A stretch of 64,000 nucleotides of DNA from Bemisia tabaci (Eukaryota > Arthropoda > Insecta > Hemiptera > Aleyrodidae): contig NC_092795.1 in the NCBI RefSeq assembly GCF_918797505.1, positions 24,849,131 through 24,913,130 on the forward strand, given 5' to 3'. This document shows positions 34,877 through 46,799 of the stretch, piece by piece (position 1 is the stretch's first letter; each line of letters opens with the position of its first letter). The notes below the pieces were generated by a model. It was not told where the DNA came from. It saw nothing but the letters and a program-made list of their open reading frames with translations, and made no database searches. Made by a program: the position numbers and the translations under genes.

Positions 34877-37800
34877 TCAGTAATTTCTAACATAGTCGGT
34901 GGTTTGTTGGTTGATCCACTGGACGAAAGATGGAATGTTGACGTAGACGCCCGGAGTTTGAGGGTTTCCGCAGCCAATCCCCCACGCTACGAGCCCCGCC
35001 AAATAAAACTGACCCCTCCCACGCTCACACACCAGTGGAGATCCTCCATCGCCCTAAACAAAAAAGAAAAAAAGGAGAAATGAAAAAAAATAAAAAAGAT
35101 TTTACAAAAATTGGACTTCCTCCAGGGCCGGATTAAGGGGCGTTTTAAAAAAATTAGGGGGCGGCAAATTTTGCAATTTTTTTAAATGCAGGTACAAAAA
35201 AATCGGATTCAGAAAAAAATTACAAACAAGAAAAGGTGACAAAATCTCTCATTTCCTGAGAGTTCATCAATTTATAATTTTGTCGTATTTCGGTGAAAGA
35301 CTGCGCACCTTTAATTAGTTGAGTTGAGAGAGAAACCAAACACGTAATTTGGCCTGGAGCGGCGCGACTCAGAGAGAAATTGATGACGAGGACTTGAGAT
35401 GAAAAGGAGAAGCCCTCGACGCAGCGGTCGGCATGTAACACATATTAGCGCCTACGAGACTGCATGAATACTTCACGCATTGCGTCAAACACAGTACGGT
35501 CAGCAGCGGTCGGCGCGGCGTGAAACGCACAGTCGCTACGAGACTACATGAATACTTCACGCATTGCGCCAAACACAGTGTGGTCAGCGCGGCATGACGG
35601 CGGAAGTTAAAATTATGAAACCACACTTATGTTTGTTCTTTCTTAATTTTTTAGTTCATTTCTTACAAATGAAAGGCCTTGTTCTCACAGAGATAGGTTT
35701 ACGGAACTGAACTTTCGCGCGAAGTTCTGTGAACTTTTGCTAGTAGCTTTGACAGGGCTTACGCAAAAAATGCGTCCAACACGAGTGAACGCGTCTTATG
35801 CACCCTTCTCCCTCCGGCATGTTCACTTGATGGTTTTTATTCATGTTTCAAAATGAATGAGAAGAGGGCGGCAAAATACAGGTGGCCCATGGGCGGCAAT
35901 TAAGTATAGGTAAATCCGGCCATGACTTCCTCCCTATTCAACATAGTGGATTCACTCTAAATGCTGCAAGTTATGTCGTTTCAACATATCGATGGCTGAA
36001 ATGCGATATGAAGGAAAATCTCCATCACGGTGGTTCAAAATCTCCAACCCTAGTTCATTCTTTCGAAGATGAAAAAGTCAATTTTACATCTCGAAATTTA
36101 TACAGAATATTCTACCAACAGAGAAAAAAGTAAACGAAGTTTTCAAGAAATCAAGTTGACTAGTTTTGCAAGAAAAAAATAGGTAGGTATAGGATGACTG
36201 GAAGCCTAGTACAACGTCGCAAACAAAGATACGTAGTTTTCTCACTTGAGCAATTGACACAGGCTCAAAAGTCTCTTTGGTTTTTCAGTATTTTATTAAG
36301 TTTGGTTTTTCTCTGAAAGTGTATCACAAAAAAGTGACTTTCCTCCAGAAAGTGAATTAAGGATAGAAATGGACGATTAATCGATAAAATACTCTTTGGT
36401 ACAGGAGGATATATGAAAACATAGCACTCGTCCATAATATCATTCCTTTTATGAAACTTCGGACTTCTAAGATTAGGTACAGAAAGGACGAGTTAAGGTC
36501 TTACAGATCTTGAAGTTCAGATGCAATTTATTCACTTAAACCTTCCACATCCTTGACACAAAGGTCACCCATGTACTGGTACCGCCTACAACCTAGACTT
36601 TAAAAGCTCAAGCCTTGACTAGTTTTTGCCATGCTGCGCCTTTACTTTTCGTGACACGCAACATAACCTACAGCAAAGTTTGATTAAGTAGTGGTATCAC
36701 ACTGCTGTGCCATTGCTTAACAAAGTAGGTATCTTACATCCATTATTTTCAAATATTCCTGTTTACTTTAATACCCGCACAGAGTAGGGCCGGATTAAGG
36801 GGGTGGCCACATGGGCCGCGGCCCATGGCGCCAAAAGGGGGCGGCAAATTTTGCAATTTTTTTAAATGTAGGTATGCGAAAAATCGGATTCAGAAAAAAA
36901 AATTATCAATAAGAAAAGGAAACAAAATCTCTTTTTCCTGAGAGTATAGGAATTTCTAATTTTGTCATTTTTCGGTGATACAAGAGACAGCATCTTTAAT
37001 TAGTCGAGTTAAGAGAGGAACTAAACACGCAATTTGGCCTGGAGAGGCGCGGCTCAGAGAGCAATGATGACGCGGACTTGAGATGAAAAGGACAAGCCCT
37101 CGGCGCGGCGGTCAACATGTATGTAACACATATTAGCGCCTACAAGACTGCATGAATACTTCAATCATTGCGCCAAACACAGTGCGGTCACGCGGTCAGG
37201 AGCGGTTGGCGTGAAACGCATAGCGCCTACAAGACTGCAGGAATACTTCACGCACGGCGCCAAACACAGTGCGATCAGCGCGGCGCGGCGGAAGTTAAAA
37301 TTATTAAACCACATTTATGTTTGTTCTTTCATAATTTTTCGGTTCATTTCTTATAAATGGAGGATCTTGTCCACACAGAGATAGGTTTACGGAACTTAAC
37401 TTTCGCTTCAAGTTCCGTGAAATTTTGCTAGTAGTGTTGACAGGGCTTTCGCAAGAAAATGTATCCAACACGAGTAGGTAAACGCGTCTTATGCACCTCT
37501 CCCCCTCTAGCACGTTCACTTGATGGCTTTTATTGATGTTTCATAACGAATGGGAAGGGGCGGCAAAATACAGGCGGCACATGGGCGGCAAGTAAGTAAA
37601 TCCGACCCTGGCACAGAGCACAACGTTTGAAAAATAATTAATGTTCATGGTAGATAAGAAACTTACGGAGCATGCATCTTTATCCTTTTCACCGCCTGCA
37701 CAGAGGAAGTTGTAGCTGTCGAAGCGGAAGAAAGGCCCAAGCCTGGTTTGACGGAGTAATCGCTCACACTCAGTGCTACTTAAGACGGTAACGTCCACTT

Positions 37801-40800
37801 CTTTTTGGATGGATTGGTAGCCGCTTCCTGAACCGTAACCACTCTTCCCCCATCCAGAAACCCAGCATCTGCGAACATGATCATGTCGGATTTCTGCGGT
37901 ATAATGTAGGTACTTCACTTTAAAAAAACAGGAGGTCCAATAAGTGGATGCTTCAACGAAATAAGTGATGAGCTCTCGTTGACGAATTAGTTAAGAAGAA
38001 GTTAAGTCGTCGTCCTCGTTGACAAAAAAAAAGTTGAAGAAACTCGTACAGTTTAAAGGGACAAATCGTAATAAAGTAATTAATTTTTTTTTAAAAAAAC
38101 TTTTTCGGGTATTCTTTCAGTAAAAATTTACGCAAAATAAAATTTACGTTTAAAAACAAATCTTAAAAGATCCACCGTAGTTATTAAACGCTTACAATGT
38201 TGAAAGAATGTTTGAAAAATTAGACTTTTTTTTAGACACTTTTACGTAAATTTTATCCTACGTTTTTACTTTAAAAAATGCAAAAAAAAGTTTCCAGAGT
38301 ACGATTCTTAACAGGGGTTTTAAGATGTTTCGAAAAATGCGACGAAAAGTTTGGACGGGTTGAAATACCTCTCTCCGACGGATGAGTCATACGCTCGTGG
38401 CAAACAAACGGTGTTGATGTTCGGTGTGGTATCGTCAATAACTGCAGGGGCCGATAACTTAAGGACAGCCACGTCATTCTGCAAACCATTCTGCTCAAAT
38501 TGCGGGTGGATCGTCACAACACTGATCTCCCGTTCCACTGGTGGAAATGTCTCCCTGTTAGTCATAGCATCCCACTCGCCCAACCGCACTTTCAAAGCAT
38601 TCGTCCTTAACATGATAAAAAATACTTAAAATTATAGAGAGTCTAGGAATTTTTTTAGTTCACACCTTAAAAAGTTCACTTTCAAATTAAGGTCTTTACG
38701 TATAGAGACATTATGATTTATGAGTTTTGAAAAGTTAAAGTTTGCTTACCCGGCGAATGGAAGCAATTTGTGGGCGACTGTAACTACATACTGCGGATCA
38801 ACCAAAGCTCCACTTCCAACATATACATTCGATTTTGTCAAAATTAATACTTGCCACGGGTATGCGCCATACGGAGCCTGTGAAAGATTTCAAAATATAA
38901 TAATAAGTCAATGAAAAAACGATTGAATTTAGTTAGGTGCATGCCAATCTCTACAGTTTTGCCTGATGGGAGCGTTGGCAGCCAGGAGAACTTAAGAAGA
39001 GCAATCGTTGGATTGAGAGGGAAAATAGAAATTCAATTTAGCTCTTTTTTCTAGCCTTGCGTTTAAGTCTTCGAGAATAAGGCCGTGTGTTATTCATAAC
39101 TCTCGTATAAATGAACCTGTTGTCTTTCAGATTTCAGGAGAACTCAAATGCATTCGGTAACCGAGAGATAATTTAAGTTATTTTTTCTAGCCTTGCGTTA
39201 AAGTCTCTGAGAATGACGCCGCTTAGGGAGATGTCACTCATGATATTTGCACAGATGAACCTAAGGCCTGTGAAAGTTGTTGGCACTGCTTCACCATAAT
39301 GCCCCAATGTCATTATTATCGTGACTAATTCTACGTATGCGCCTTACATCCACTGTCAAAATTATGTGTCAATAACTGTACAATAGTATCCTCACCTGGC
39401 CTATGCTTCTTGCGAAGTTATTTGTTGGTAGGTAGTTCAATAATCGGGTCCCACATTGATGCTTGTTGTTCCAACAACAATACACGTAACCTGGGCTGCA
39501 GTATTTACTTGCTGGGGGCTGAAATGTATATCTTAACAATGTGAATGAACATAAAAGCAATTATCGCTATTTTTTCAATTCCGGAGAGGGACAAATTTTT
39601 GTGCACGTTATTTTAATGGTTGATTCATTTAATCGTAATAGTATTGATTGGAGGCTAGTCAGTATGCCTATTTAAAGTCGGAAAGTATACGAAGTGCAAT
39701 AAAAATAAAAATATACACAAATTGATTGCGGTAGACGGCTAAAAAATTTCAACTTATCGTAAAAATCTACACATAAATATACAGGGTGTCCCAAAAGTCC
39801 GTACCCCCCCTCGTAACTTTTGAACGGTTAGAGATAGAAAAACGAAACTTTGGGAATGTTTCTATCTTAAAGGGGTCCATCTTCTAGGGGGGTCAAAATT
39901 TTTGTCCCCCCCTCAGGGGGGGGCGCGGGGGCCCCCAACTTTTTTTTTTCAAATGGTAACCCCTATCTTGTGATAATCCATCATTAGAAAGAGCATAAAA
40001 AACTAAGAATTTTGGCGCAAACCGCAAATCAATATCTTAATTTTTGACCGAGTTATGATAGGTCAAAGGTCAAATTTGACCTATTTTCAAAAAATCATAT
40101 CTCCGGTTCAAATTATCGTAAAGAAAAAAATAAAACGGGAAAATTTACCAAATTGTAAGCACTTTCAAGTAAAAATCACAGAAATTACTTCAAACTAATT
40201 TTAAGGGGGTTTCGGATCCCCAAATACGTCATTTTAAAAGTCATACGATACTCTCGCGAAATGAGCCAATTTCTCCTTACTTTTCCTCAACATTATCTTG
40301 GTAAGTTCAAAGTTAGTTCAAAATTGCGTTTTCAAGTCCCCAAATTTCGAACAAAGTTTTAAAAAAAATGAAATTTAAATGGTTGAATTTAATTACCTTA
40401 AATTTCGTTCTTTGAACTTTGCTCGAAATTTGGGGACTTGAAAACGCAATTTTGAACTAATTTTGAACTTACTAAGATAATGTTGAGGAAAAGTAAGGAG
40501 AAGTTGGCTCATTTCGCGAGAGTATCGTATGACCTTTAAAATGACGTATTTGGGGATCCGAAACCCCCCTTAAAATTAGTTTGAAGTAATTTCTGTGATT
40601 TTTACTTGAAAGTGCTTACAATTTGGTAAATTTTCCCGTTTTATTTTTTTCTTTACGATAATTTGAACCGGAGATATGATTTTTTGAAAATAGGTCAAAT
40701 TTGACCTTTGACCTATCATAACTCGGTCAAAAATTAAGATATTGATTTGCGGTTTGCGCCAAAATTCTTAGTTTTTTATGCTCTTTCTAATGATGGATTA

Positions 40801-43085
40801 TCACAAGATAGGGGTTACCATTTGGAAAAAAAAAGTTGGGGGCCCCCGCGCCCCCCCTGAGGGGGGGACAAAAATTTTGACCCCCCCTAGAAGATGGACC
40901 CCTTTAAGATAGAAACATTCCCAAAGTTTCGTTTTTCTATCTCTAACCGTTCAAAAGTTACGAGGGGGGGTACGGACTTTAGGGACACCCTGTACAATAT
41001 TCGTAAACTGTTTCCGAAGTCAGTTATAAACGAGCAGACGTTTTGCTTCATCTCGGGGTACAATATTTACAATTATTCTTGAACTAAAGCTTTAATAACA
41101 TACCAGAGAATCCCAATTAAGTGATAGTTCCTCTGAGTAGTGATAAAATTACCGACGTAATGGTAAAATTATCAGTCCACGAAGAATAATACCAGTACCT
41201 ATTATTGGTTATGATAACTATCAATTGGACTGCATTTTGCAAAAAGGAACCACTATCTTCGGCTCTCCCATAAAAGCACTTATCTGCATAGGGAAACCAA
41301 TGGTATGTATGTTGTTTCTGAAATGGGCCAGAAATAGTGGTTCCTTATTGCAAAATGTAATCCAATTGAGCGTTCATGCGGAATACCATGGTCATTTTGA
41401 TCTGTCTTTTTGCGGAGTAATATTTTGTACGGAAAATATTATACTGGGCATTACTATGAGAAATTCTCATTCGCAAATCGCGTTAATTTGTTAAAATATT
41501 TGAGACGTCACAAAGCGAGACACGTGATCTCATAACTGTACTATCAACTTGAATTAATTTACCGTCACAATCCGAACATCCAGTTGTCCTGACGAGAGGT
41601 CTGACGATGACTGTTGGCACAAATAAGCTGGTTGGCAGTAACAATTCTTGTTTCCATCATAGCCTGCAAGGAAAAAGTTTAAAATGACCGTCTCTTTGGC
41701 TCATTGAAAAAACGCAAAGCGATTTGATAAATTAAACCATATCGCAAATCAAGTGAGTTAGGGTTGAATTCACAATTGCTGCTTAAATTTTAATGGTCAT
41801 AAGATTTGCATTCGTTAGGGAGGCTTAACGTCGAAGGAACAACTATGAACATCACTCTAAGGCTTTAGAGGTACGTTGGTATTTTTGTGCAGCACGACTC
41901 GCAGTAGATAGTAACGCCTCATAATGTAGCTATTCCTTGCTCCTTGGCTGCTCACGTTGCATACACGAAAAATTGAAGGCGCTTTCACTTACCCACGCAG
42001 CGACGCAAATGCATGATTAATGGTTGTTAAACTCTAAAAATCATACATATATTGAAGCTAAACACAGAATAAAATGCAAAATATGCAACACATAATGAAA
42101 ATACTGAACTTGATGGAAAACAAAAATGACGACATTTTTGGTTTCACTCGTGTTTTTGCATTTAATTTCAAAATTTATTGAATATTTTCGTTATTCTGCC
42201 GTAAACACCAGTTAAGGCGCTTGGAGGACAAAGCGCATAAGTGCAGTTTTTGCTGTTTCGAGAAATTTATGTGTGAAGTTTCGAAATTACGGATTTTCAT
42301 GGTGGAAAGAAAGTTCAAACCGACTTTTTGATGCTTGAAAATTGGAATTTGGTAGCGAATTTTTCACAGATGATGCAGTAAGACTAGTTTTACTTGAAAT
42401 CATTGATATCTCAATAATTTAAAAAATTGCACTTATGCGCCTTGTCCTCCAATTCCCTCAATTATTTCCGACTTTTAGGTCAATGTGGTCTTATTCTCCA
42501 ACTTTCCTCGGTCTTCTGTGACTCTTTCCCCTGACTCCCCAAGAGTATTTGGACCGCGTTGAACAGAAAGGAACCAAGCCACATCAGCTATTGCCAAATT
42601 TAATCGGGCAATTTAATTTTTTACATGAAAACGGTTGTGCGGATTTTTGTGCAAATTTTAGTGAATTTTTTCCATAATACAAAGCAAATTCCTTAAAATT
42701 TTCAAGGGAAGCCGCACGAACGTTCTCTCGTGAAAAATAAAATTTCCCTGTTCAATTTGGCAATAGCTGATGTGGCTTGGTTCCTTTTTGTTTAACGCGG
42801 TCCATTTTTTACTGTCGCCATCCTGTCAAATTCCAGTCGGGGAAGAAGGAGAGTAACTTACGCTGCTCTAGTAATAGCGATTGAACGGGACGCACCGAAT
42901 TTCTGGCGGGACGCCCTGTCGTTGGGGGAGACGGCGACGTCGAAGATGATGCGGAAGAGGGATCCGATGAGGGAGGTAGTGTCCTCCTCGGGGAGGAACG
43001 CCGTGATGGCGGCAACCCGCCAGACGCCGATGAGGAGCCACGCGGGCACGCACGACCGCGACACTGCTCCACCGGAGACTCGCAT
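34877..43085 (-). CDS. CLIP-domain serine protease homolog (catalytically dead), complete, seven exons
   Basis: Exons, 5' to 3': 43085-42896, 41663-41563, 39518-39396, 38877-38750, 38605-38369, 37868-37667, 35053-34877. All phases agree, giving 385 aa. Residues 1-29 look like a signal peptide. Cysteines at 71, 73, 79, 104, 111, 112 and 119 give the CxC...CC...CG pattern of a divergent CLIP domain. The S1 domain starts about 139 (APYGAYPWQV). His174 (VTVAHK) and Asp225 (NDVAVL) are kept, but the serine loop reads DACSGDGGSPLVC, so residue 330 is Gly, not the nucleophile Ser. The C42-C58 disulfide partners are also both missing. Such secreted homologs (prophenoloxidase-activating-factor-2/masquerade type) act as cofactors in haemolymph clip cascades. 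Exon 1's donor is the least sure: TTCG|GTGCGT keeps frame, whereas a stronger-looking GTAAGT 29 nt on would stop it. Confidence 0.9.
35123..35924. mobile_element. Non-autonomous hAT-like element, 802 bp, 8-bp TSD, in last intron of the protease homolog
   Basis: CAGGGCCGGATTAAGG start, TAAATCCGGCCATG end, exact 8-bp duplication ACTTCCTC (35115-35122, 35925-35932). The interior has repeated units of ACTTCACGCATTGCGYCAAA type and is shared with 36785-37610 and 45974-46790. No transposase. Confidence 0.92.
36785..37610. mobile_element. Non-autonomous hAT-like element, 826 bp, 8-bp TSD, same intron
   Basis: TAGGGCCGGATTAAGG start (first base mutated from C), TAAATCCGACCCTG end, exact duplication GCACAGAG (36777-36784, 37611-37618). 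Same orientation as its relative 0.9 kb away. Its right end is under 60 bp from the exon 37667-37868 splice donor. Confidence 0.92.
39782..40992. mobile_element. 1.2-kb near-perfect foldback element, TA target duplication, in a protease-homolog intron
   Basis: Ends CAGGGTGTCCCAAAAGTCCG and CGGACTTTAGGGACACCCTG, flanked by TA (39780-39781, 40993-40994). The two arms of about 570 bp are nearly identical in inverse order: the G/C-run block, ACCGAGTTATGATAGGTCAA, TTTCGGATCCCCAAATACGT and CTCTCGCGAAATGAGCCAA all reappear inverted. They surround a loop of about 60 bp centred near 40387. No protein coding. Confidence 0.93.
41224..41369. repeat. MITE copy, TTGGACTGCATTTTGCAAAAAGG family
   Basis: Left arm TTGGACTGCATTTTGCAAAA then GGAACCACTATC. 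Right arm GTGGTTCCTTATTGCAAAATG then TAATCCAA, inverted. Related to 21430-21860 and 45182-45442. Lies in the intron between the two CLIP-domain exons. Confidence 0.7.
42216..42460. repeat. MITE copy, GGAGGACAAAGCGCATAAGTG family, in intron 1 of the protease homolog
   Basis: Left arm CTTGGAGGACAAAGCGCATA then AGTGCAGTTTTTG. Right arm GCACTTATGCGCCTTGTCCTCC, inverted. Other copies at 43921-44149 and 52129-52381. Confidence 0.8.
42551..42803. repeat. MITE, 253 bp, GGACCGCGTTGAACA ends, in intron 1 of the protease homolog
   Basis: GGACCGCGTTGAACAGAAAG then GAACCAAGCCACATCAGCTA faces TAGCTGATGTGGCTTGGTTC then TTTAACGCGGTCC. Arms of about 55 bp are almost perfect. A diverged relative is at 56671-56919. 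It ends under 100 bp from exon 1. Confidence 0.85.
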
Positions 43086-43271
43086 TTTCGGCCGACTGCC
43101 GAGTCGCCCGCCGCCGGGAATCCACCGGGAATTTTAAGCAGGCCTTGGTCGGGCTCCCGAGCCGGGAGCTTCCGCCCGACAAACGGGAACAATTAGTCTT
43201 CGAGAAACTGATCGCTTACTCATACGCGCACAGTGGGATTCCTAGGCGAGAGCAAGGCACGGTTGAAAAAT

Positions 43272-43320
<49 letters not shown>

Positions 43321-43920
43321 TTATTTGAGGTCTTTAATATATTTGAGGATTCTGCAACCCTATAAACATGGTTGTGTACCTATGACAATAAAAACACACT
43401 AAAATACAAAAACAAATGGGTATACAAGGCTATAGAGGATAAATAAACAACCAGGACGTTTCGGGCCAATTACATGCCCATTCTCAACTGGAACAAAAGC
43501 TAAAAAATGTAAAAATTAGAACAAGAAAATGAGCATGCAACTGACCGAGGTAGGAATCAGTGCAAACTGAATTAATTGGCCCTGGAGCAATTGGCCCGAA
43601 ACGTCCTGGTTGTTTATTTATCCTCTATAGCCTTGTATACCCATTTGTTTTTGTATTTTAGAGTGTTTTTATTGTTGTCTGCATTCGGGCTATTGCATCT
43701 CTCGCTCTCTTATCACTGTGTACCTATGTTTATAGGCGGATCCAAGAGGGGCGTAAGGCGTACGCCCCCCCCCCTCCCCGTCCTTGTTGGCCCGAAAAAC
43801 GTGGAAATGCCCCTGAAAGGTATTCCACACCCCCTGACTCTCTCGGTGGATATGGAGGGAAGGAAGGGGAGTAAAAAAACTGCATATCAGTTTTCTATCG
43901 AAGAAAATAAATTAATAAAT
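43086..43920. repeat. T-tract and inverted repeat upstream of the protease homolog
   Basis: A run of about 46 T at 43272-43317. The segment 43384-43473 (ACTAAAATACAAAAACAAAT to CAGGACGTTTCGGGCCAATT) returns inverted at 43585-43678, about 90 bp arms with a 110-bp loop. The 123-codon plus frame 43576-43947 is made of this repeat and is not a gene. The GC-rich 5' flank of the gene (43090-43190) may be its promoter and 5' UTR. Confidence 0.6.
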
Positions 43921-44149
43921 GAGGGCCTTGAAGGACAAAGCGCATAAGTGCAGTTTTTGAAAAAAAATTGAGATTATTCATGAACTCAACTAAAACTAGT
44001 TTGAAAGTATATTATGTAAAAAATTCACAACTAAAATCCAGTTTAAACTTCCTCTCTGCTACAAGGATCCATGTAATTTCGGAACTTTAAACACGTATTT
44101 CTTGAAATGGCGAAAACTGCACTTATGCGCCTTGTCCTCCAGGCCCCTC
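43921..44149. repeat. MITE copy, GGACAAAGCGCATAAGTG family
   Basis: GAGGGCCTTGAAGGACAAAG then CGCATAAGTGCAGTTTTTG faces AAACTGCACTTATGCGCCTT then GTCCTCCAGGCCCCTC. Confidence 0.85.
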
Positions 44150-44650
44150 AAATCATGACTTGCGACGCCCCAGTCCAAGATGTAACGTAAAAAATGAGAG
44201 ATATCTTTAGCTAAAGTACCTATCCAACAATTCATTTTATTTTCATCTTAAGACTGTGTCCGGGGCTCACCCGGTTTTGTTCCACTGAGTGTTGCGTGCT
44301 TCAAGAAAAGCGAATTGGTCTCGGTGTCAGTCCGTTTTCGCGGTAATCGGAATAAGTGGATAAATTGCGAGGATTTGCCCTTGGAGCGCTCAAAATTGAC
44401 CTATGCGCAAAATACTATGCAGATATGAGATCCTCCTATTCAAGACTGATCATTGAATAGAATTTCGCAAAAACACCAAGCACTTTTTTAAGGTTTTTTG
44501 TGAATTTCTGAAGCCCCCGCTCAAACCTTCGAACAATTTTTGCCTTCTCTTGGATTTCACGGTATTGCGACGCTTCCAGTCTTTATATTACACAAACAGA
44601 ACTGGGTATGTAGTATGGACCGAACGTAGAATCATACCGCGTGTAATGTT

Positions 44651-44815
44651 CAGTGGCGTGGCGTGCTTTGCGATATATCGATTGATCTGTCATTTAAACC
44701 TATGGAAAAGGATCGATTAATAGGGTGTTCGCAGCGAACACCTTAATAATCGATTCTTTACCATAGTTTTAAATGGCATAATAATCGATACATCGCAATT
44801 CACGCCACGCCACTG
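44651..44815. mobile_element. Palindromic hAT-type MITE, 165 bp
   Basis: CAGTGGCGTGGCGTG / CACGCCACGCCACTG ends are perfect. The centre is GGTGTTCGCAGCGAACACC. Flanks GTAATGTT and GGAATGTA match at 6 of 8, a decayed target duplication. Confidence 0.88.
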
Positions 44816-45181
44816 GGAATGTAATGTCCATTACGGAATCGGATCCTTGTCTCCTTCGATGGATACACAGAATACCTTTATAGAAAGACCACATAAGGAC
44901 ACAGAAAAATGGTAGGGACTCTGGACTGTAGGGGGCTGTTGCTGACCTTTGACGGTTATTACCCTGGAAAAAGGAGGCCATCGGGCTGATTATTGAAATC
45001 GATAGACAAAGCAATAGACAAAGAGGACAAAGAGAAAATTGAATTCTACACTGAAAAAAATGGTAGTCCATACTGCTTGGAAAATCTAAGGTGTGAACTG
45101 CTCGCATATACGGTCTGGCTTTCACGACTAGAGCATAGATGTGCCGTAAACAAGTCGTGTATGGAAAAGCATGTGTATGAA

Positions 45182-45442
45182 CTGGATTGCATTTTGCAAA
45201 AAGGAACCACTAGCATTGCAATGATGCTAAGATTGTGCAACTTCATCTTTTGCAATAAAATTGCGGAAATCGTGAAAAACTATGAAATTTAGATGGTAAT
45301 TTTTGTCTTAAATTTACAGTTTTTAGCGAGTAAAATAGAAACTATTAATGGAAAGTCGGGGTTTTCCTCCAAGACAAAAGAAGTTGCACAATCTTGGCAA
45401 CATTGCAATGCTAGTGGTTCCTTTTTGCAAAATGCAATCCAA
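45182..45442. repeat. MITE, GGATTGCATTTTGCAAAAAGG family, nested
   Basis: GGATTGCATTTTGCAAAAAG then GAACCACTAGCATTGCAATG faces CATTGCAATGCTAGTGGTTC then TTTTTGCAAAATGCAATCC. Arms of about 55 bp, nearly perfect. Confidence 0.85.
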
Positions 45443-45465
45443 ATTACCGTTCATACGATTTTGAC

Positions 45466-45552
45466 GCTGGGTTCATACGGTATGGACGCTAGGTCCATAC
45501 GGTATAGACGCTATGGGTCCATACGATGTAAGACGCTGGGTCCACACGGTAT
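45466..45552. repeat. Short tandem array, about four copies of a ~22-24 bp unit
   Basis: Unit of the form GACGCTGGGTCCATACGGTAT, itself containing the palindrome-like CCATACGGTATGG. Copies differ by a few bases. Confidence 0.75.
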
Positions 45553-45973
45553 GGACTCAGAGTACATACTCTTCGTATGTAATATTTGTTCATACTAAAA
45601 TGAACTCTATCTCTATTCATAGGTCGGCATCAAATTTTTCACAGTCCGTATGTGGGCCCGGCCCATAATTTATGAAGCGTGAGTGCACACATTATTTTCA
45701 GTGTATAACAACCACCCGTTTCAACTAATAGGATCGCTCCATTTGCCCTTCGCGTCTTCCTCGTCCAACGCTTTTCCTATCAATTTTAATAATTAGCCCC
45801 CAGGCCGATCCCAGAAAACTTTTCTAGCTATGCCCATGCATGCTAATAAAAACTCTTTTTTTTGTAATTTTAAATCATCTGCAAACAACAAACGCCATTT
45901 GTTTTGGATTCTAAGAGGTCCATACTCGTAAGGAGCGGCGATTCTGAGAAGTTCGCAACTTAATTATTCCTAG

Positions 45974-46790
45974 CAGGGCCGGATTAAGGGGGTGGCCACA
46001 TGGGCCGCGGCCCATGGCGGCAAATCTATAGGGGGCGGCAAATTTTGAAATTTTTTTAAATGTTGGTATAGAAAATTCGAATTTAGAAAAAAAATTACGA
46101 ACGAGAAAAGGCGACAAAATCTCTAATTTTCTGAGAGTATAGTAATTTCTACTTTTGTCGTCTTTCAGTGATACAAGAGACAGCACCTTTAATTAGTCGA
46201 GTTAAGGGAGAAACCAAACACGCAATTTGGCCTGGAACGGCGTGACTCAGAGAGAAACGATGACGAGGACTTGAGATGAAAAGGAGAAGCCCTCGGCGCG
46301 GCGATTGGCATGTAACACATATTAGCCCCCACATGATTGCACAAATACTTCACGCATTGCGGCAAACACAGTGCGTTCAGCAGCGGTCGGCGTGAAACTC
46401 ATAACGCCTACAAGACTGTCGGAATACTTCACGCGTTGCGCCAAACACAGTGCGGTCTGCGCGGCGCGGCGGCAGAAGTTAAAATCATTAATCCACATTT
46501 ATGTCTGTTCTTTCATAATTTTTTCGTTCATTTCTTATGAATGGAAGACCTTGTCTACACAGAGATAGGTTTACGAGACTTAACTTTCGCGCAAAGTTCC
46601 GTGAACTTTTGCTAGTGGTGTTGGCAGAGCTTTCCAAAAAAATGTGTTCAACACAAGTGAACGCGTCTTATGCACCCCTCTCCCACTGGCACGTTCATTT
46701 GATGGTTTTTATTGATGTTTCAAAACGAATGAGAAGGGGGCGGCAAAATATAGGCGGCGCACGGGCGGCAAGTAGGTAAATCCGGCCCTG
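45974..46790. mobile_element. Non-autonomous hAT-like element, 817 bp, 8-bp TSD
   Basis: CAGGGCCGGATTAAGG start, TAAATCCGGCCCTG end, exact duplication ATTCCTAG (45966-45973, 46791-46798). Same family as 35123-35924 and 36785-37610; full-length and with intact ends. Confidence 0.93.
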
Positions 46791-46799
46791 ATTCCTAGT

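Larger units (their letters stand above)
45049..45703. mobile_element. CACTGAAAA-ended MITE, TA duplication, carrying a nested MITE
   Basis: CACTGAAAAAAATGG and CATTATTTTCAGTG ends flanked by TA (45047-45048, 45704-45705), same type as 17626-18054. Inside it are the GGATTGCATTTTGCAAAAAGG MITE at 45182-45442 and the tandem array at 45466-45552. Confidence 0.75.

Noticed and set aside
42809..43192. 127-codon minus-strand frame across the protease-homolog first exon
   Set aside because: Ser/Pro/Arg-rich shadow frame; the frame with a signal peptide and C/G-ending codons is 43085-42896, and it joins the CLIP exon in phase.
43576..43947. 123-codon plus-strand frame
   Set aside because: It consists of one arm of an inverted repeat plus a C-rich repeat; no domain or splice context.
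44769..45292. Overlapping 118- and 99-codon frames
   Set aside because: Both run through the ends of known MITEs and read the inverted repeats.
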